DNA from: Candidatus Gastranaerophilales bacterium
GTDB lineage: Bacteria; Cyanobacteriota; Vampirovibrionia; Gastranaerophilales; CAJFVJ01
Direction: 5' to 3'
Length of the DNA stretch: 64,000 bases
Assembly (NCBI GenBank): GCA_944323485.1
Contig: CALUSR010000002.1
Location: 397,712 to 461,711, forward strand
The stretch's first letter is position 1. Each line of letters opens with the position of its first letter. The notes under the pieces were generated by a model. The model made no database searches, had not been told where the DNA came from, and saw only the letters and a program-made list of their open reading frames with translations. A program made the translations under genes and the position numbers. Shown here one piece after another: positions 18,483 through 27,583 of this stretch.

Positions 18483-19271
18483 CTATTTTTCCGATGCAAG
18501 TTGTTTTGCAGCATTATTCACACACTGCAATGCATTCAAGCTTCTCGGGTATCCGATGAAGGGGATACCTGCTGAAACTACATTGATGAGAAACTCTCTT
18601 GAGTTGCCGACTTTCATATTTCCGACAGAATGAGCCGTCAGTTGAGGCTCACATCCGCCTTGAGCAGAGATGAAACAAAATGTAATCAGCTCTCTTTGAC
18701 GCAGAGTAAGCCCGCTTCGTGTATAGTAGTCACCAAAGCAGTTAGCAGCGAGCCAGACATTTATATGCCTTGTTTCTTCAGGTCCTGATGTGTAGAACTC
18801 CCGCATTCCTTCGCCAAAAATATCTACCTGAGCCTGATTGCCGTCTTGCAATCTTGTATCTGAAGTTGTATGTGATTGATTCTCAAGAGGAAGTTTTATT
18901 CCTCTTTTCTCAAAAATTTCATTGACAGCATTCAGAAAAGGAAAAACTCTCCCTATGCCGAGATAAGCGACAGCCTGATAAACTATCTCCTTAATTTCAA
19001 CCGGGGTTACATCACAATTTAAGGCAGCCTGAAGCATAACTCTGAACTCATCAATTCCCTGACAACCGAGCAGATAAGAGAGAATAACCATCATTCTCGT
19101 TTTATCATCAAGCCCGTATTCACCGTGATTTGTCCGGTTAATAACTTCATCAAACGCAAAATTGTCAAATCTTTCAACAAATTCAGGATCTGTTTCATAC
19201 AATTTTGAAACTTCGTCATCAAACATCTTTTTTTGATAACTCTTTGCAAATTCTGTAATCATATTTTTCAC
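18483..19271 (-). CDS. Two-domain carboxymuconolactone decarboxylase-like protein (cytoplasmic)
   Basis: 262 residues with two CMD repeats: DDKTRMMVILSYLLGCQGIDEFRVMLQAALNCDVTPVEIKEIVYQAVAYLG (about 55-110) and LTLRQRELITFCFISAQGGCEPQLTAHSVGNMKVGNSREFLINVVSAGIPFIGYPRSLNAL (about 190-250). There is no signal peptide, unlike the homologue at 14137. It starts right after the TetR gene. CMD-like proteins commonly accompany AKR and SDR genes in aldehyde or quinone stress operons. Confidence 0.88.
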   Translation of the reverse strand: MKNMITEFAKSYQKKMFDDEVSKLYETDPEFVERFDNFAFDEVINRTNHGEYGLDDKTRMMVILSYLLGCQGIDEFRVMLQAALNCDVTPVEIKEIVYQAVAYLGIGRVFPFLNAVNEIFEKRGIKLPLENQSHTTSDTRLQDGNQAQVDIFGEGMREFYTSGPEETRHINVWLAANCFGDYYTRSGLTLRQRELITFCFISAQGGCEPQLTAHSVGNMKVGNSREFLINVVSAGIPFIGYPRSLNALQCVNNAAKQLASEK

Positions 19272-19281
19272 CTGTTATTTC

Positions 19282-19887
19282 TTATTTACCAATATACGGT
19301 TTGAGTACTGTCTTAAGCTGGAAGTCACAAAACTTATCCGTCCACTCAAGAGGTTCAAATTTCCCGTCAGACATACACCAGCTCACCATCATCCCGTACA
19401 GCTCGCTGATAATTATATAGGTCAGCAGCTCAACCGGTGTATTTTGAATCAACTCGCCGTTTGATACCGCATTATTGAGAATCCCTTTCAGCATCTCAAC
19501 GTCATAAATCCATTTTTGACCGTCTTTGTTATCAGGAGTATTATTCGGGTCAAGAACATCTCTCGTCCACTGACGACAGATATGGATGCCGCATGTTTCC
19601 ACACATTCCATAAATCGATGAAAATAATGCGACAGTTTTTGACTTATCTCCATATCTTTCATATTTTCGATTTCATCAGCTATCTCAGAGAAAGGCATTC
19701 TGCTGATTTCAAGGACAATATCCTCTTTTCTTTTGAAATAAGTATAAAAAGTTCCCTTTGCCACCCCTGCCTTTCTTGTAATATCCTCAACATTTATCGA
19801 ATCAAATCCCTTTTCTTTGATAAGTTCAAAAGCGGTTGAAATGAGTTTTCTTTTTGTTTCAATAGCAGAGAGCTGACGTTTGTTCAT
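19282..19887 (-). CDS. TetR-family repressor
   Basis: 201 residues. The N-terminal helix-turn-helix is canonical (LISTAFELIKEKGFDSINVEDITRKAGVAKGTFYTYFKRKEDIV); the C-terminal ligand domain is not recognisable beyond TetR. It is the first gene of the CMD-AKR-SDR-AKR operon, and a double operator covers its promoter, so it most likely represses the operon until a reactive small molecule binds. Confidence 0.92.
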   Translation of the reverse strand: MNKRQLSAIETKRKLISTAFELIKEKGFDSINVEDITRKAGVAKGTFYTYFKRKEDIVLEISRMPFSEIADEIENMKDMEISQKLSHYFHRFMECVETCGIHICRQWTRDVLDPNNTPDNKDGQKWIYDVEMLKGILNNAVSNGELIQNTPVELLTYIIISELYGMMVSWCMSDGKFEPLEWTDKFCDFQLKTVLKPYIGK

Positions 19888-19907
19888 AATTATCCCTTTC
19901 TGAAATT

Positions 19908-19952
19908 ATAATATCATTTCGTTGACTAAAAGTCAATGACTTATAGTCAACG
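19908..19952 (-). promoter_or_regulatory. Promoter overlapped by a double TetR operator
   Basis: Reading leftward, TTGACT (19936-19931), a 17-nt spacer and TATTAT (19913-19908) form a sigma-70 promoter about 20 nt before the TetR start. Two 13-bp palindromes of form TGACT-N3-AGTCA lie side by side at 19923-19935 and 19937-19949 inside one 33-bp near-palindrome (arms CGTTGACTA/TAGTCAACG). Bound repressor would cover the -35 box. Confidence 0.8.
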
Positions 19953-19981
19953 AATAATAAAAAAAATAAAAATCACCTGCT

Positions 19982-21298
19982 CTATTTGATGTTATTACCT
20001 GTTTTATCAATATAGAAACAATTTTCTGACTTATCTTTTTCTGATTTTCGGATGCAGACATAAGCCTTACCATCCGAAAATGGAAAAGCCTTATTATAAC
20101 GAAAATCTATGGTTTGGTGTCCTTTTTTATCAATAAAACCAAATAAACATTGCCTGTTTTCTCTTTTTCCGACAACAGCAAGCCCGTCTGAAAAATCACC
20201 TGCGTAGTCATATTTGAAATCAACAGCCATCCGCCCCTGTTCATCCATATAACCATACAACATTTTGTTACCGCTGATTATTCCAACAGAAACCAGCCCC
20301 TCAGAAAAATTACCCAAAAATTCCGCATTTGAGGAAAAAACAGGTTTCAAATTCTTGTCAAAATAAACAAAATCCGCCTCTGTATTAACCTTTATATAAT
20401 CATCATACACTACAATTTGTTCTTTAAAGACGGGAGGTAAAATGTCTTTCTCCTCCATATCTTTCACACCCCAGAGATTATTCTTTTTATATGCAAAATA
20501 TTTAGAAAATCCGTTATAAGATATTTCTTCATATTTCCCGCATGGAACAACCTCTTTGTGGGATGCAAGAGTTTCTATCCTCCAGGTGCCGTCTTCGCAC
20601 ATACAGGAAAAGTATTTGTACATTTTTTCAAGCGTTTTATCGGTAAGCTGTTCAAGTTCATCAGCTTCATCTTTTGATATCTTATTCTTTTTCCCGTCAG
20701 GTTTTATCAAATAAATACCATCCTCTTCATACCAGATAATTCCATCCTGTTCAAAAGAAAAAAGTTTCTTATCAAATTTTTGAAAAAAAGCTTGTTCAGT
20801 AGAAAAAGAAATTTTCGGAATAACTTCTTCGCCTCTTCCGTTGAAGATTTTCCCCTCAAAACTCGGGTATAACAAATCATCAGACCTGCCATAAGTATTA
20901 GTTGCAAACAATCCCCCGGGGAATACAGGCGAAAGATAGTCATAATAATCCTTTGAAAGTTGTTTTCCTTTCTTATCAACAAAAAAATACCCGTTGATAT
21001 TCTTTGCAATAATCATATTCTCAGAAAAAAATTCTATCGATGAATCGGGAAGTTCAAGCAGCTTTTTGCCGTTCAAATCATATATTGAATATTTCGGATA
21101 TAAACGTGCGAGATAGCCGTTTTCCTGTTTTTCCAAAAATTTATATACCGGTTCAAGAATAATATCTCCAGAAGAATTTTTTATCCCATAATAAGTATGA
21201 ATTCCTCTTCTTTCCGAAAAAATTTCATCCCCGTAGGAACTAGAACAAAAAAACATAACAAAAATGAAAGAAAATATTACCGCAAGATGTTTCATCAC
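19982..21298 (-). CDS. Exported WG-repeat protein
   Basis: 438 residues with a signal peptide (MMKHLAVIFSFIFVMFFCSSSYG). The rest is built of beta-rich WG-type units such as GYMDEQGRMAVDFKYDYAGDFSDGLAVVGKR and GFIDKKGHQTIDFRYNKAFPFSDGKAYV; the repeats are clearest after residue 330. WG-repeat proteins are usually surface or periplasmic with unknown ligands. It lies 16 bp after the DUF3137-like gene and may be co-transcribed with it. Confidence 0.88.
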   Translation of the reverse strand: MMKHLAVIFSFIFVMFFCSSSYGDEIFSERRGIHTYYGIKNSSGDIILEPVYKFLEKQENGYLARLYPKYSIYDLNGKKLLELPDSSIEFFSENMIIAKNINGYFFVDKKGKQLSKDYYDYLSPVFPGGLFATNTYGRSDDLLYPSFEGKIFNGRGEEVIPKISFSTEQAFFQKFDKKLFSFEQDGIIWYEEDGIYLIKPDGKKNKISKDEADELEQLTDKTLEKMYKYFSCMCEDGTWRIETLASHKEVVPCGKYEEISYNGFSKYFAYKKNNLWGVKDMEEKDILPPVFKEQIVVYDDYIKVNTEADFVYFDKNLKPVFSSNAEFLGNFSEGLVSVGIISGNKMLYGYMDEQGRMAVDFKYDYAGDFSDGLAVVGKRENRQCLFGFIDKKGHQTIDFRYNKAFPFSDGKAYVCIRKSEKDKSENCFYIDKTGNNIK

Positions 21299-21314
21299 AA
21301 AGTACCCTCAAAAA

Positions 21315-22238
21315 TTATTTTGCACACATTGCTTCAACTTTTTCGACAACATCAGCTATCGCCAATATTTCGACAAAGTCAGATAACATCTCCTGATAGT
21401 CTTTTACGTTGTTAATTGACTTAAAAAACGGCATATCAAAAGGATTATAATCATCTATAAAAAGATACATTTTTTTATTTTTGAATACACAGCTGATTTG
21501 TTTGTTTGTTTTGATATGAAGCTTTATGAGTTTATCGACGACATCATCAGTGACAAATTCTTTGACACGGTCGCTGTTATCCGAAAAAATATGAAATATA
21601 TTATTAAGCTTCGGATTATCTTCCAAATTTATCGGTTTCAAATCTTTCAGTTTTTTATTCGAAATAGCCGCATCTTGAGTAATCAAAATATGAGAGTTAA
21701 CACTTTTGTTCAGAAAAAATTCAACAACAAGCCCAAATTCATTTGCAAAAAGTCGGTGATTTGAGAGAGAAACATCCTGCACCTTAAATTTTTTATCTCC
21801 AAATCTTCCTGAAATCAAAGTATTACAGTCAATATTTCTATAATATTTGAATAATCCCGTCTCATTAAATTCATCCTTTGATGAACTCTGACGGGTTTTA
21901 TTTTGAGCAGAAAAATCTCCAATAAAATTAAGCATTTTCTTCAAAAAAATATTTTTTGCAATGGATTTATACCGCTCGTTATAGCAAAAAGGAATAAAAG
22001 CAAGAAGAAACAACAATGCAAATATGGCATTCAGCTTTAGTGTATTTTCAAGAATCCCTGTATAAGACAGATATTTTATACTCAAACTTATAATAAAAAG
22101 TGAATATGCAATTGACAAGATTAACTGACGCATAAATTCAAATTTATTAAGAGTTGCTGCTATATTATTTTTGAAAAATTCTCTGAAATCCTTGCTGTTT
22201 ATTCTCTGTATCAATTCTCTAGAATTATTTTTATCCAT
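21315..22238 (-). CDS. DUF3137-like membrane protein
   Basis: 307 residues. Two hydrophobic segments (about 36-56 and 67-85) precede a cytoplasmic domain. The middle and end fit the DUF3137 pattern: ISGRFGDKKFKVQDVSL, NIFHIFSDNSDRVKEFVTDDVVDKLIKL (the segment where the family has a conserved F..v....d...a..llt), then FKNKKMYLFIDDYNPFDMP. The function of this family is unknown. It precedes the WG-repeat gene. Confidence 0.65.
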   Translation of the reverse strand: MDKNNSRELIQRINSKDFREFFKNNIAATLNKFEFMRQLILSIAYSLFIISLSIKYLSYTGILENTLKLNAIFALLFLLAFIPFCYNERYKSIAKNIFLKKMLNFIGDFSAQNKTRQSSSKDEFNETGLFKYYRNIDCNTLISGRFGDKKFKVQDVSLSNHRLFANEFGLVVEFFLNKSVNSHILITQDAAISNKKLKDLKPINLEDNPKLNNIFHIFSDNSDRVKEFVTDDVVDKLIKLHIKTNKQISCVFKNKKMYLFIDDYNPFDMPFFKSINNVKDYQEMLSDFVEILAIADVVEKVEAMCAK

Positions 22239-22327
22239 TTTTACATTCCTGTTACTTTTATTTACTTATTTTATCTTATTTGTTTTAATAAAAAATGATG
22301 TATTTGTATTATGCGGGAAACATAAAA

Positions 22328-22894
22328 ATGCCGTTTATTTTTGAAAAACAGAGTATAGAGGATGTTGTTCTCATCAAACCGAAAGTGTTCGAAGATGACA
22401 GAGGTTTTTTCCTTGAAAGCTACAAATATTCAGAATTTTATAACAACGGGATAAAAGAAGTCTTCATTCAGGATAACCACTCAAAATCATCATATGGTGT
22501 CCTTCGAGGGCTCCACTACCAGCTTAATCCCAAAGCACAGGGAAAACTTCTGAGATGTACCGAAGGAAAGATTTTTGATGTTGCTGTTGATATCAGAAAA
22601 GGCTCGCCGACCTTCGGCAAGTGGGTCGGAGTAGAACTTTCCGAAGAAAATAAACATATGTTCTATATTCCTGCAGGTTTTGCCCATGGTTTTGTCGCAC
22701 TATCAGATAAAGTACAATTGCTTTATAAAGCTACAGAAGAATATTCTCCGGAAAATGACCGCGGCATAAGATGGAATGACCCTGATATAAATATCAACTG
22801 GAACATAAATTTTGAACCGGTTTTATCGGAAAAAGATAAAAAACAACCAATGTTGAAAGACGCTGAAATAAATTTTGTATTTGAACAAAAATAA
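22328..22894 (+). CDS. rfbC: dTDP-4-dehydrorhamnose 3,5-epimerase
   Basis: 188 residues. Start ATG at 22328 is preceded by GGGA about 9 nt upstream and gives the family's normal length; the frame opens earlier at 22295. Cupin fold with KVFEDDRGFFLESY, the catalytic His region QDNHSKSSYGVLRGLHYQ, and YIPAGFAHGFVALSD with the second His. It makes dTDP-4-dehydro-L-rhamnose, third step of dTDP-rhamnose synthesis. First of the contiguous rfbC-B-D-A operon, which feeds surface polysaccharide. Confidence 0.96.
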   Translation: MPFIFEKQSIEDVVLIKPKVFEDDRGFFLESYKYSEFYNNGIKEVFIQDNHSKSSYGVLRGLHYQLNPKAQGKLLRCTEGKIFDVAVDIRKGSPTFGKWVGVELSEENKHMFYIPAGFAHGFVALSDKVQLLYKATEEYSPENDRGIRWNDPDININWNINFEPVLSEKDKKQPMLKDAEINFVFEQK

Positions 22895-22913
22895 TAAACA
22901 TAAGGAAAAAATA

Positions 22914-23891
22914 ATGAAATTATTAATAACAGGAGGAGCAGGTTTTATCGGCAGCTGCTTTGTCAGATATATGCTCAAAAATCACCCGGATTATAAAATC
23001 ATAAATCTGGATGCCCTTACATACGCAGGAAATCTTGATAATCTGAAAGACGTAGAAACAAACCCTAACTACTCATTTGTTCATGGCAACATATGTGATA
23101 AACAGCTTGTTGACTCTCTTATGTCACAGGTTGATGTCTGCGTCAACTTTGCAGCGGAATCGCATGTTGACAGAAGTATCACAGGTCCTGAAATTTTTAT
23201 ACAGACAAATGTAGGCGGAACTCTGAATCTTCTTGAAATGGCAAAAAAACATAAAATAAGTCGTTATCTGCAGGTTTCAACTGATGAAGTCTATGGCACT
23301 CTCGGGAAAACAGGATATTTCACCGAAACAACTCCTCTTGCTCCAAACAGTCCTTATTCTGCATCAAAAGCAAGTGCCGATATGCTCGTCAGAGCATACT
23401 ATGAAACATACAAAATGCCTGTTCTGACAACAAGATGTTCAAACAACTACGGACCTTATCAATTTCCCGAAAAACTTATCCCGCTGTTTATATCAAACCT
23501 TCTCAAAGGCGAGAAAGTTCCTGTCTATGGAGATGGAATGAACATCAGAGACTGGCTCTATGTCTATGACCACTGTAGCGCAATTGACACAGTTCTGCAT
23601 AAAGGAAGACTCGGTGAAGTTTATAACATCGGAGGCAACAACGAAAAAGCAAACATCGAAATCACAAAACTCCTGATTAAAGAACTGGGCAGAGATGAAT
23701 CTTCAATAAAATACGTCGAAGACCGACTTGGTCATGACAGACGTTATGCCATCGACAGCTCAAAAATCCAGAAGGAACTCGGCTGGCATCCTTCAGTAAC
23801 CTTCGAAGAAGGGATAAAAATTACCATCGACTGGTATCTGAACAATCAGGACTGGATTAAACGCCTCGAAAACAGAGAGGTAGCGGTATGA
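22914..23891 (+). CDS. rfbB: dTDP-glucose 4,6-dehydratase
   Basis: 325 residues. ATG at 22914 is preceded by AAGGA; the frame opens earlier at a TTG inside rfbC. Extended SDR: GGAGFIGS (NAD loop), NFAAESHVDRSI, STDEVYG, and YSASKA with the catalytic Tyr/Lys. C-terminal RDWLYVYDHCSAID and HDRRYAIDSSKI are typical. It is the second step of dTDP-rhamnose synthesis. The TGA stop overlaps the rfbD start. Confidence 0.97.
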   Translation: MKLLITGGAGFIGSCFVRYMLKNHPDYKIINLDALTYAGNLDNLKDVETNPNYSFVHGNICDKQLVDSLMSQVDVCVNFAAESHVDRSITGPEIFIQTNVGGTLNLLEMAKKHKISRYLQVSTDEVYGTLGKTGYFTETTPLAPNSPYSASKASADMLVRAYYETYKMPVLTTRCSNNYGPYQFPEKLIPLFISNLLKGEKVPVYGDGMNIRDWLYVYDHCSAIDTVLHKGRLGEVYNIGGNNEKANIEITKLLIKELGRDESSIKYVEDRLGHDRRYAIDSSKIQKELGWHPSVTFEEGIKITIDWYLNNQDWIKRLENREVAV

Positions 23892-24724
23892 CACGAATTC
23901 TGGTTACCGGCGCAAAAGGAATGCTCGGGCAGGACTTATGTCCCATGCTCGACCAAAACGGATTTGAAGTAATCCCTTCTGACTATCAGGAGATGGATAT
24001 CACTGACCTGAAACAGGTGGAATCTTTTATTGATACAAATACCCCGGGGATGATAATCCACTGTGCAGCCTACACAAATGTTGATAAAGCCGAAGAAGAT
24101 AAAGATAATGCTTTTTTGATTAATGAAAAAGGAAGCGAAAACCTCGCAAAAATTTCAGGAGAAAAAAGCATACCGATTATTGCAATCAGCACGGACTACG
24201 TTTTCGACGGGACGGCAAACAAACCGTATACGCCAGAAGACAAAACAAATCCGATTAATGTCTACGGGGCTTCAAAACTTGCAGGAGAGCTTGCAATCAG
24301 GAAATATAACCCGATGCACTACATCGCAAGAACAAGCTGGCTGTATGGAATCCATGGCAAAAACTTTGTCGAAACAATGCTCTCTCTGGCAGAAAAATTA
24401 CCTCAGCTGAAAGTTGTCAACGACCAAGTCGGCTGTCCTACCTGGACCGTCGCACTCTCTTACGGCATCTTGAACCTGATTAGACAGGAGATGCCCTATG
24501 GTATCTATCACCTCTGCGGTAGCGGTTATACCTCATGGCATGGATTTGCAGAAAAAATCTTTGAACTCTCAAACATAGACAAAACCGTAACCCCATGCTC
24601 AACAGAAGAATTTCCCCGTCCCGCATCAAGACCGAAATACTCTGTTATGGATAACAAAGGAATGCTTCCTGCGTGGGAAGACTCTCTTAAAAACTACTTA
24701 CAACTGAGGAATATGACAAAATGA
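23888..24724 (+). CDS. rfbD: dTDP-4-dehydrorhamnose reductase
   Basis: 278 residues. [11 protein letters not shown] (cofactor loop), [22 protein letters not shown], and the catalytic [10 protein letters not shown]-terminal RPKYSVMDN is typical. It reduces the keto sugar to dTDP-L-rhamnose. It overlaps rfbB and rfbA by 4 bp each (ATGA), showing tight translational coupling. Confidence 0.97.
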   Translation: MTRILVTGAKGMLGQDLCPMLDQNGFEVIPSDYQEMDITDLKQVESFIDTNTPGMIIHCAAYTNVDKAEEDKDNAFLINEKGSENLAKISGEKSIPIIAISTDYVFDGTANKPYTPEDKTNPINVYGASKLAGELAIRKYNPMHYIARTSWLYGIHGKNFVETMLSLAEKLPQLKVVNDQVGCPTWTVALSYGILNLIRQEMPYGIYHLCGSGYTSWHGFAEKIFELSNIDKTVTPCSTEEFPRPASRPKYSVMDNKGMLPAWEDSLKNYLQLRNMTK

Positions 24725-25593
24725 AAGGAATCGTACTTGCAGGAGGTTCAGGAACACGCCTCTATCCCGTAACAAAAGCCATCTCAAAGCAGCTGCTGCC
24801 GATATATGATAAACCAATGGTTTACTACCCGATTTCAGTGCTTATGCTCGCAGGAATCAGAGATATTCTCATAATCTCCACGCCAGAAGACATATCAAAA
24901 TTCGAAAATCTGCTCTCTGACGGCTCGCAGTTTGGAGTCAACTTCAGCTATAAAATACAGCCTTCTCCTGACGGGCTTGCTCAGGCATTTATTCTTGGAG
25001 AAGAATTTATCGGAGATGACACAGCAGCACTAGTTCTCGGGGATAATGTCTTCTATGGACAGAGTTTTTCTCGAACACTGCAAAATGCGGTAAACAGAGT
25101 TGAAACCTCAGGCGGTGCAACTGTCTTCGGATACAGAGTGCGTGACCCTCAGCGTTTTGGAGTTGTCGAATTTGATGAAAACGGAAAAGCCCTCTCAATC
25201 GAAGAAAAACCAAAAAATCCAAAATCAAACTATGCGGTAACAGGCCTGTACTTCTATGACAACAAAGTTGTTGAATATGCAAAAAATCTGAAACCATCCG
25301 CCCGTGGCGAACTTGAGATTACTGACCTCAACAATATCTATCTCAAAAATGACAAGCTGCATGTTGAACTTCTCGGACGAGGATTTGCATGGCTTGATAC
25401 GGGAACACATGAATCTTTGTTGCAAGCAGGTCAATATGTCCAAACAGTCGAAAACAATCAGGGAATAAAAATTGCCTGCCTCGAGGAAATTGCTTATAAT
25501 ATGGGCTTTTTGAAAAAAGAAGATATTGAAAAAATATCTTCACAGTATAAAAATAATGAGTACTACGGTTATATAAAAAGTTTAATAAAATAG
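24721..25593 (+). CDS. rfbA: Glucose-1-phosphate thymidylyltransferase
   Basis: 290 residues. Nucleotidyltransferase signature [19 protein letters not shown] at residues about 6-24, LGDNVFYG (metal Asp), and the substrate segments [20 protein letters not shown] and [15 protein letters not shown]. It makes dTDP-glucose and is the allosteric entry enzyme of the pathway. Confidence 0.97.
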   Translation: MKGIVLAGGSGTRLYPVTKAISKQLLPIYDKPMVYYPISVLMLAGIRDILIISTPEDISKFENLLSDGSQFGVNFSYKIQPSPDGLAQAFILGEEFIGDDTAALVLGDNVFYGQSFSRTLQNAVNRVETSGGATVFGYRVRDPQRFGVVEFDENGKALSIEEKPKNPKSNYAVTGLYFYDNKVVEYAKNLKPSARGELEITDLNNIYLKNDKLHVELLGRGFAWLDTGTHESLLQAGQYVQTVENNQGIKIACLEEIAYNMGFLKKEDIEKISSQYKNNEYYGYIKSLIK

Positions 25594-25602
25594 GACAGAA
25601 AA

Positions 25603-26412
25603 ATGGAATCCGAAAAAATTCGTATAGTCAGTGTGGTAAATGATTTTGACTTCTACAAAAAAGTAGTCAACCTGAGTCCATGCCTGAAAACATATCAGGT
25701 ATGCGTATATGACAACACAAAAGAAAATATAGGAATATCAGAGAGATACAACGACTTTATAACAAAAAACATCGCAGCAGACAGCGATTTCTGGGTAATT
25801 TTCTGCCATCAGGACTTCGGCTTCTTCGAAGACCCTTATGACAAGCTGAAAGATTTGGATAAAAATTGTGTATATGGAGTTATCGCCCCGAAAAACGGAA
25901 TAAACTTAATCCGCATTCTGAAATCAAAACTCGTCGCAAACATGGACTACTATCCGTCGATAAAAATTGACATAAGAGGGCTGATTCCTTTTTCGAAACA
26001 TAAATTCATCGATATTCACAAAAAACCGAAAAGATGCAGACATCTATCAAGACATTTTATCGGACAGATAAATCAGGGAAATAACAACTTTGATTTTCAA
26101 AAAAACGGTATCTTTTTGAAAGAGCCTACTACCGTATCAACTGTTGACTGCTGCTGCATCATCGTCCACTCATCTTTAATTTTTGAGCATAACCTGAGAT
26201 TTGATGAAAATCTCAAATGGCACATGTATGCAGAAGACTTCTGCATCAACGCACGCAGGAATTACGGTATTCTCACAAAAGTTGTCCAGCTCGACTGCTT
26301 CCATACCAGTACGGGTAACTTAGATAACCTGGATGAAAACTTCTACAACTCGGCTGATTATATAAAGAAAAAATACAATATAGAATATATAAACAGTACG
26401 TGTATCGATTAA
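25603..26412 (+). CDS. Glycosyltransferase, GT2-like (Glyco_tranf_2_5 type)
   Basis: 269 residues. It matches the family motif pattern FCHQDFGFFEDP (about 65-77), STVDCCCIIVHSSLIF, LRFDENLKWHMYAEDFCINARRNYG and LDCFHTSTGNLD. These correspond to a GT-A transferase with acidic metal site and a conserved C-terminal His. It follows rfbA by 9 bp, so it is probably in the same transcript and may use dTDP-rhamnose. The acceptor is unknown. Confidence 0.75.
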   Translation: MESEKIRIVSVVNDFDFYKKVVNLSPCLKTYQVCVYDNTKENIGISERYNDFITKNIAADSDFWVIFCHQDFGFFEDPYDKLKDLDKNCVYGVIAPKNGINLIRILKSKLVANMDYYPSIKIDIRGLIPFSKHKFIDIHKKPKRCRHLSRHFIGQINQGNNNFDFQKNGIFLKEPTTVSTVDCCCIIVHSSLIFEHNLRFDENLKWHMYAEDFCINARRNYGILTKVVQLDCFHTSTGNLDNLDENFYNSADYIKKKYNIEYINSTCID

Positions 26413-26466
26413 TTTTTATGTTTATGCTTATATATGTAACAGATAAAAAAATGGAATCTTAGTGGT

Positions 26467-27339
26467 ATGTCAAGGATAAATATCTGTTTTGCATGTGACG
26501 ATAACTATGCAAAATTATGCGGGGTGTCTATTGCCTCAATACTCAACAAAGCAAAAGACAGTGATGACTTGAATTTTTATATATTGAATTATCACATCTC
26601 AGAAAAAAACAAAGCAAAATTTGAACACCTCAAAAAAATAAAAGACTGCGATATCAACTTCTTCAAGATAGATGATGAAAGGTTCAAAAATCTATACCTT
26701 CCTGAGAAAAAAGGCTATCTAAGCATAGCAGCCTATCTGCGCTTCGTAATCAGCTCTTTATTCAGGGGAATAGACAAAATTTTATATCTCGACTGTGATG
26801 TCATCGCAACGACAAGTCTTGAAGAGATTTATAACACTGATATAGAAGACTTTTATGCCGCCATGGTCAAAGATACATCATCAGAAGAAAACTGCGAAAG
26901 GCTTCATTTTAATCCTGAGGATATATACTACAACTCAGGCGTAATTTTGATGAACCTCAAAAAATGGAGAGAGGATAACCTCGAACAAATCCTCTTCAAC
27001 ACAATAGATGAAGGACTCGACGATCAGGATATTCTGAACATTGCAATGAAAGGACAAATCAAAACTCTTGACCCGAAATGGAACTGGCAGGGGAAAGCAA
27101 AATATTATCCAAAAGGAGAAAAATATCCGAATCTGATACACTTCATCACAGCTTACAAACCTTGGAGAACAGGTTCAAGAAAAGGATTTAACAAAGAATA
27201 TTTCAAAAACCTAAAACTTACTCCCTGGAATAATATCTATGAACAATATTTTTCAAGATATTTTCCGAATATTTCAAGAGACAGAAAATACCTTCATATA
27301 TGCTTCTGTGGAGTAAAAACAAGAGTAAAAATATCCTGA
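26467..27339 (+). CDS. Glycosyltransferase family 8 protein
   Basis: 290 residues. NICFACDDNYAKLCGVSIASIL at the N-terminus, KILYLDCDVIATTSLEEIY (DxD-type metal site DCD at about 100-102), DDQDILNIAMKGQIKTLDPKWNW and LIHFITAYKPW are hallmarks of GT8 (LPS galactosyl/glucosyltransferases, glycogenin-like). It lies 54 bp after the previous transferase and ends the polysaccharide gene group. Confidence 0.93.
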   Translation: MSRINICFACDDNYAKLCGVSIASILNKAKDSDDLNFYILNYHISEKNKAKFEHLKKIKDCDINFFKIDDERFKNLYLPEKKGYLSIAAYLRFVISSLFRGIDKILYLDCDVIATTSLEEIYNTDIEDFYAAMVKDTSSEENCERLHFNPEDIYYNSGVILMNLKKWREDNLEQILFNTIDEGLDDQDILNIAMKGQIKTLDPKWNWQGKAKYYPKGEKYPNLIHFITAYKPWRTGSRKGFNKEYFKNLKLTPWNNIYEQYFSRYFPNISRDRKYLHICFCGVKTRVKIS

Positions 27340-27348
27340 TATACACAC

Positions 27349-27386
27349 AAAAAAAAAGCCGTCAGCTTTATTTTAGAAACGACGGC
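27349..27386 (-). terminator. Rho-independent terminator of the candidate sRNA
   Basis: On the minus strand GCCGTC (27386-27381) pairs with GACGGC (27363-27358), with a further UUU/AAA pairing in the loop, followed by nine T (27357-27349). On the plus strand there is no T run, so it works leftward. Confidence 0.8.
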
Positions 27387-27416
27387 AAGACTTAAAGGGG
27401 AGGAGGTTTTGGTATA
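27349..27416 (-). ncRNA. Candidate sigma-28 dependent small RNA with anti-Shine-Dalgarno loop
   Basis: No gene occupies 27340-27583. On the minus strand a perfect sigma-28 promoter is followed by about 68 nt and then an intrinsic terminator with nine T. The only clear element between is CCTCCTCCCCTTT (27406-27394), which is complementary to purine-rich ribosome binding sites. The transcript start (about 27416) is estimated from promoter spacing. It converges with the GT8 gene. The unstructured C-rich stretch plus terminator resembles sRNAs that block translation starts; this role is inferred. Confidence 0.6.
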
Positions 27417-27422
27417 TTATAT

Positions 27423-27449
27423 TTATCGGCTTCTTTCATAAAAACTTTA
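27423..27449 (-). promoter_or_regulatory. Perfect sigma-28 (FliA) type promoter
   Basis: Reading leftward: TAAAGTTT (27449-27442), 11 nt, GCCGATAA (27430-27423). This equals the published enteric FliA consensus at all 16 positions with the right spacing. Confidence 0.8.
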
Positions 27450-27516
27450 GGATTTTCTTTTAAATCTTAACATTTTGTTACATCATCTCAAATAATTCTC
27501 AAATTTCTTTCAAACA

Positions 27517-27547
27517 TTGTATCCAAAAAGATTTTTTGTCTTATAAT
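27517..27547 (+). promoter_or_regulatory. Likely promoter of pheST
   Basis: TTGTAT (27517-27522) and a perfect TATAAT (27542-27547) are 19 nt apart. The predicted leader is only about 30 nt, with AGAGGA before the pheS ATG. No attenuator or T-box fits in it. Confidence 0.5.
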
Positions 27548-27583
27548 TGTAGTATTAATTACAGGGTTAAAAAAGAGGAAGAT

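Noticed and set aside
27358..27583. T-box or attenuation leader for pheST
   Set aside because: The likely pheS promoter is at 27517-27547, leaving a leader of about 30 nt; the hairpin at 27358 is upstream of it and its T run is on the other strand. No Phe-rich leader peptide.
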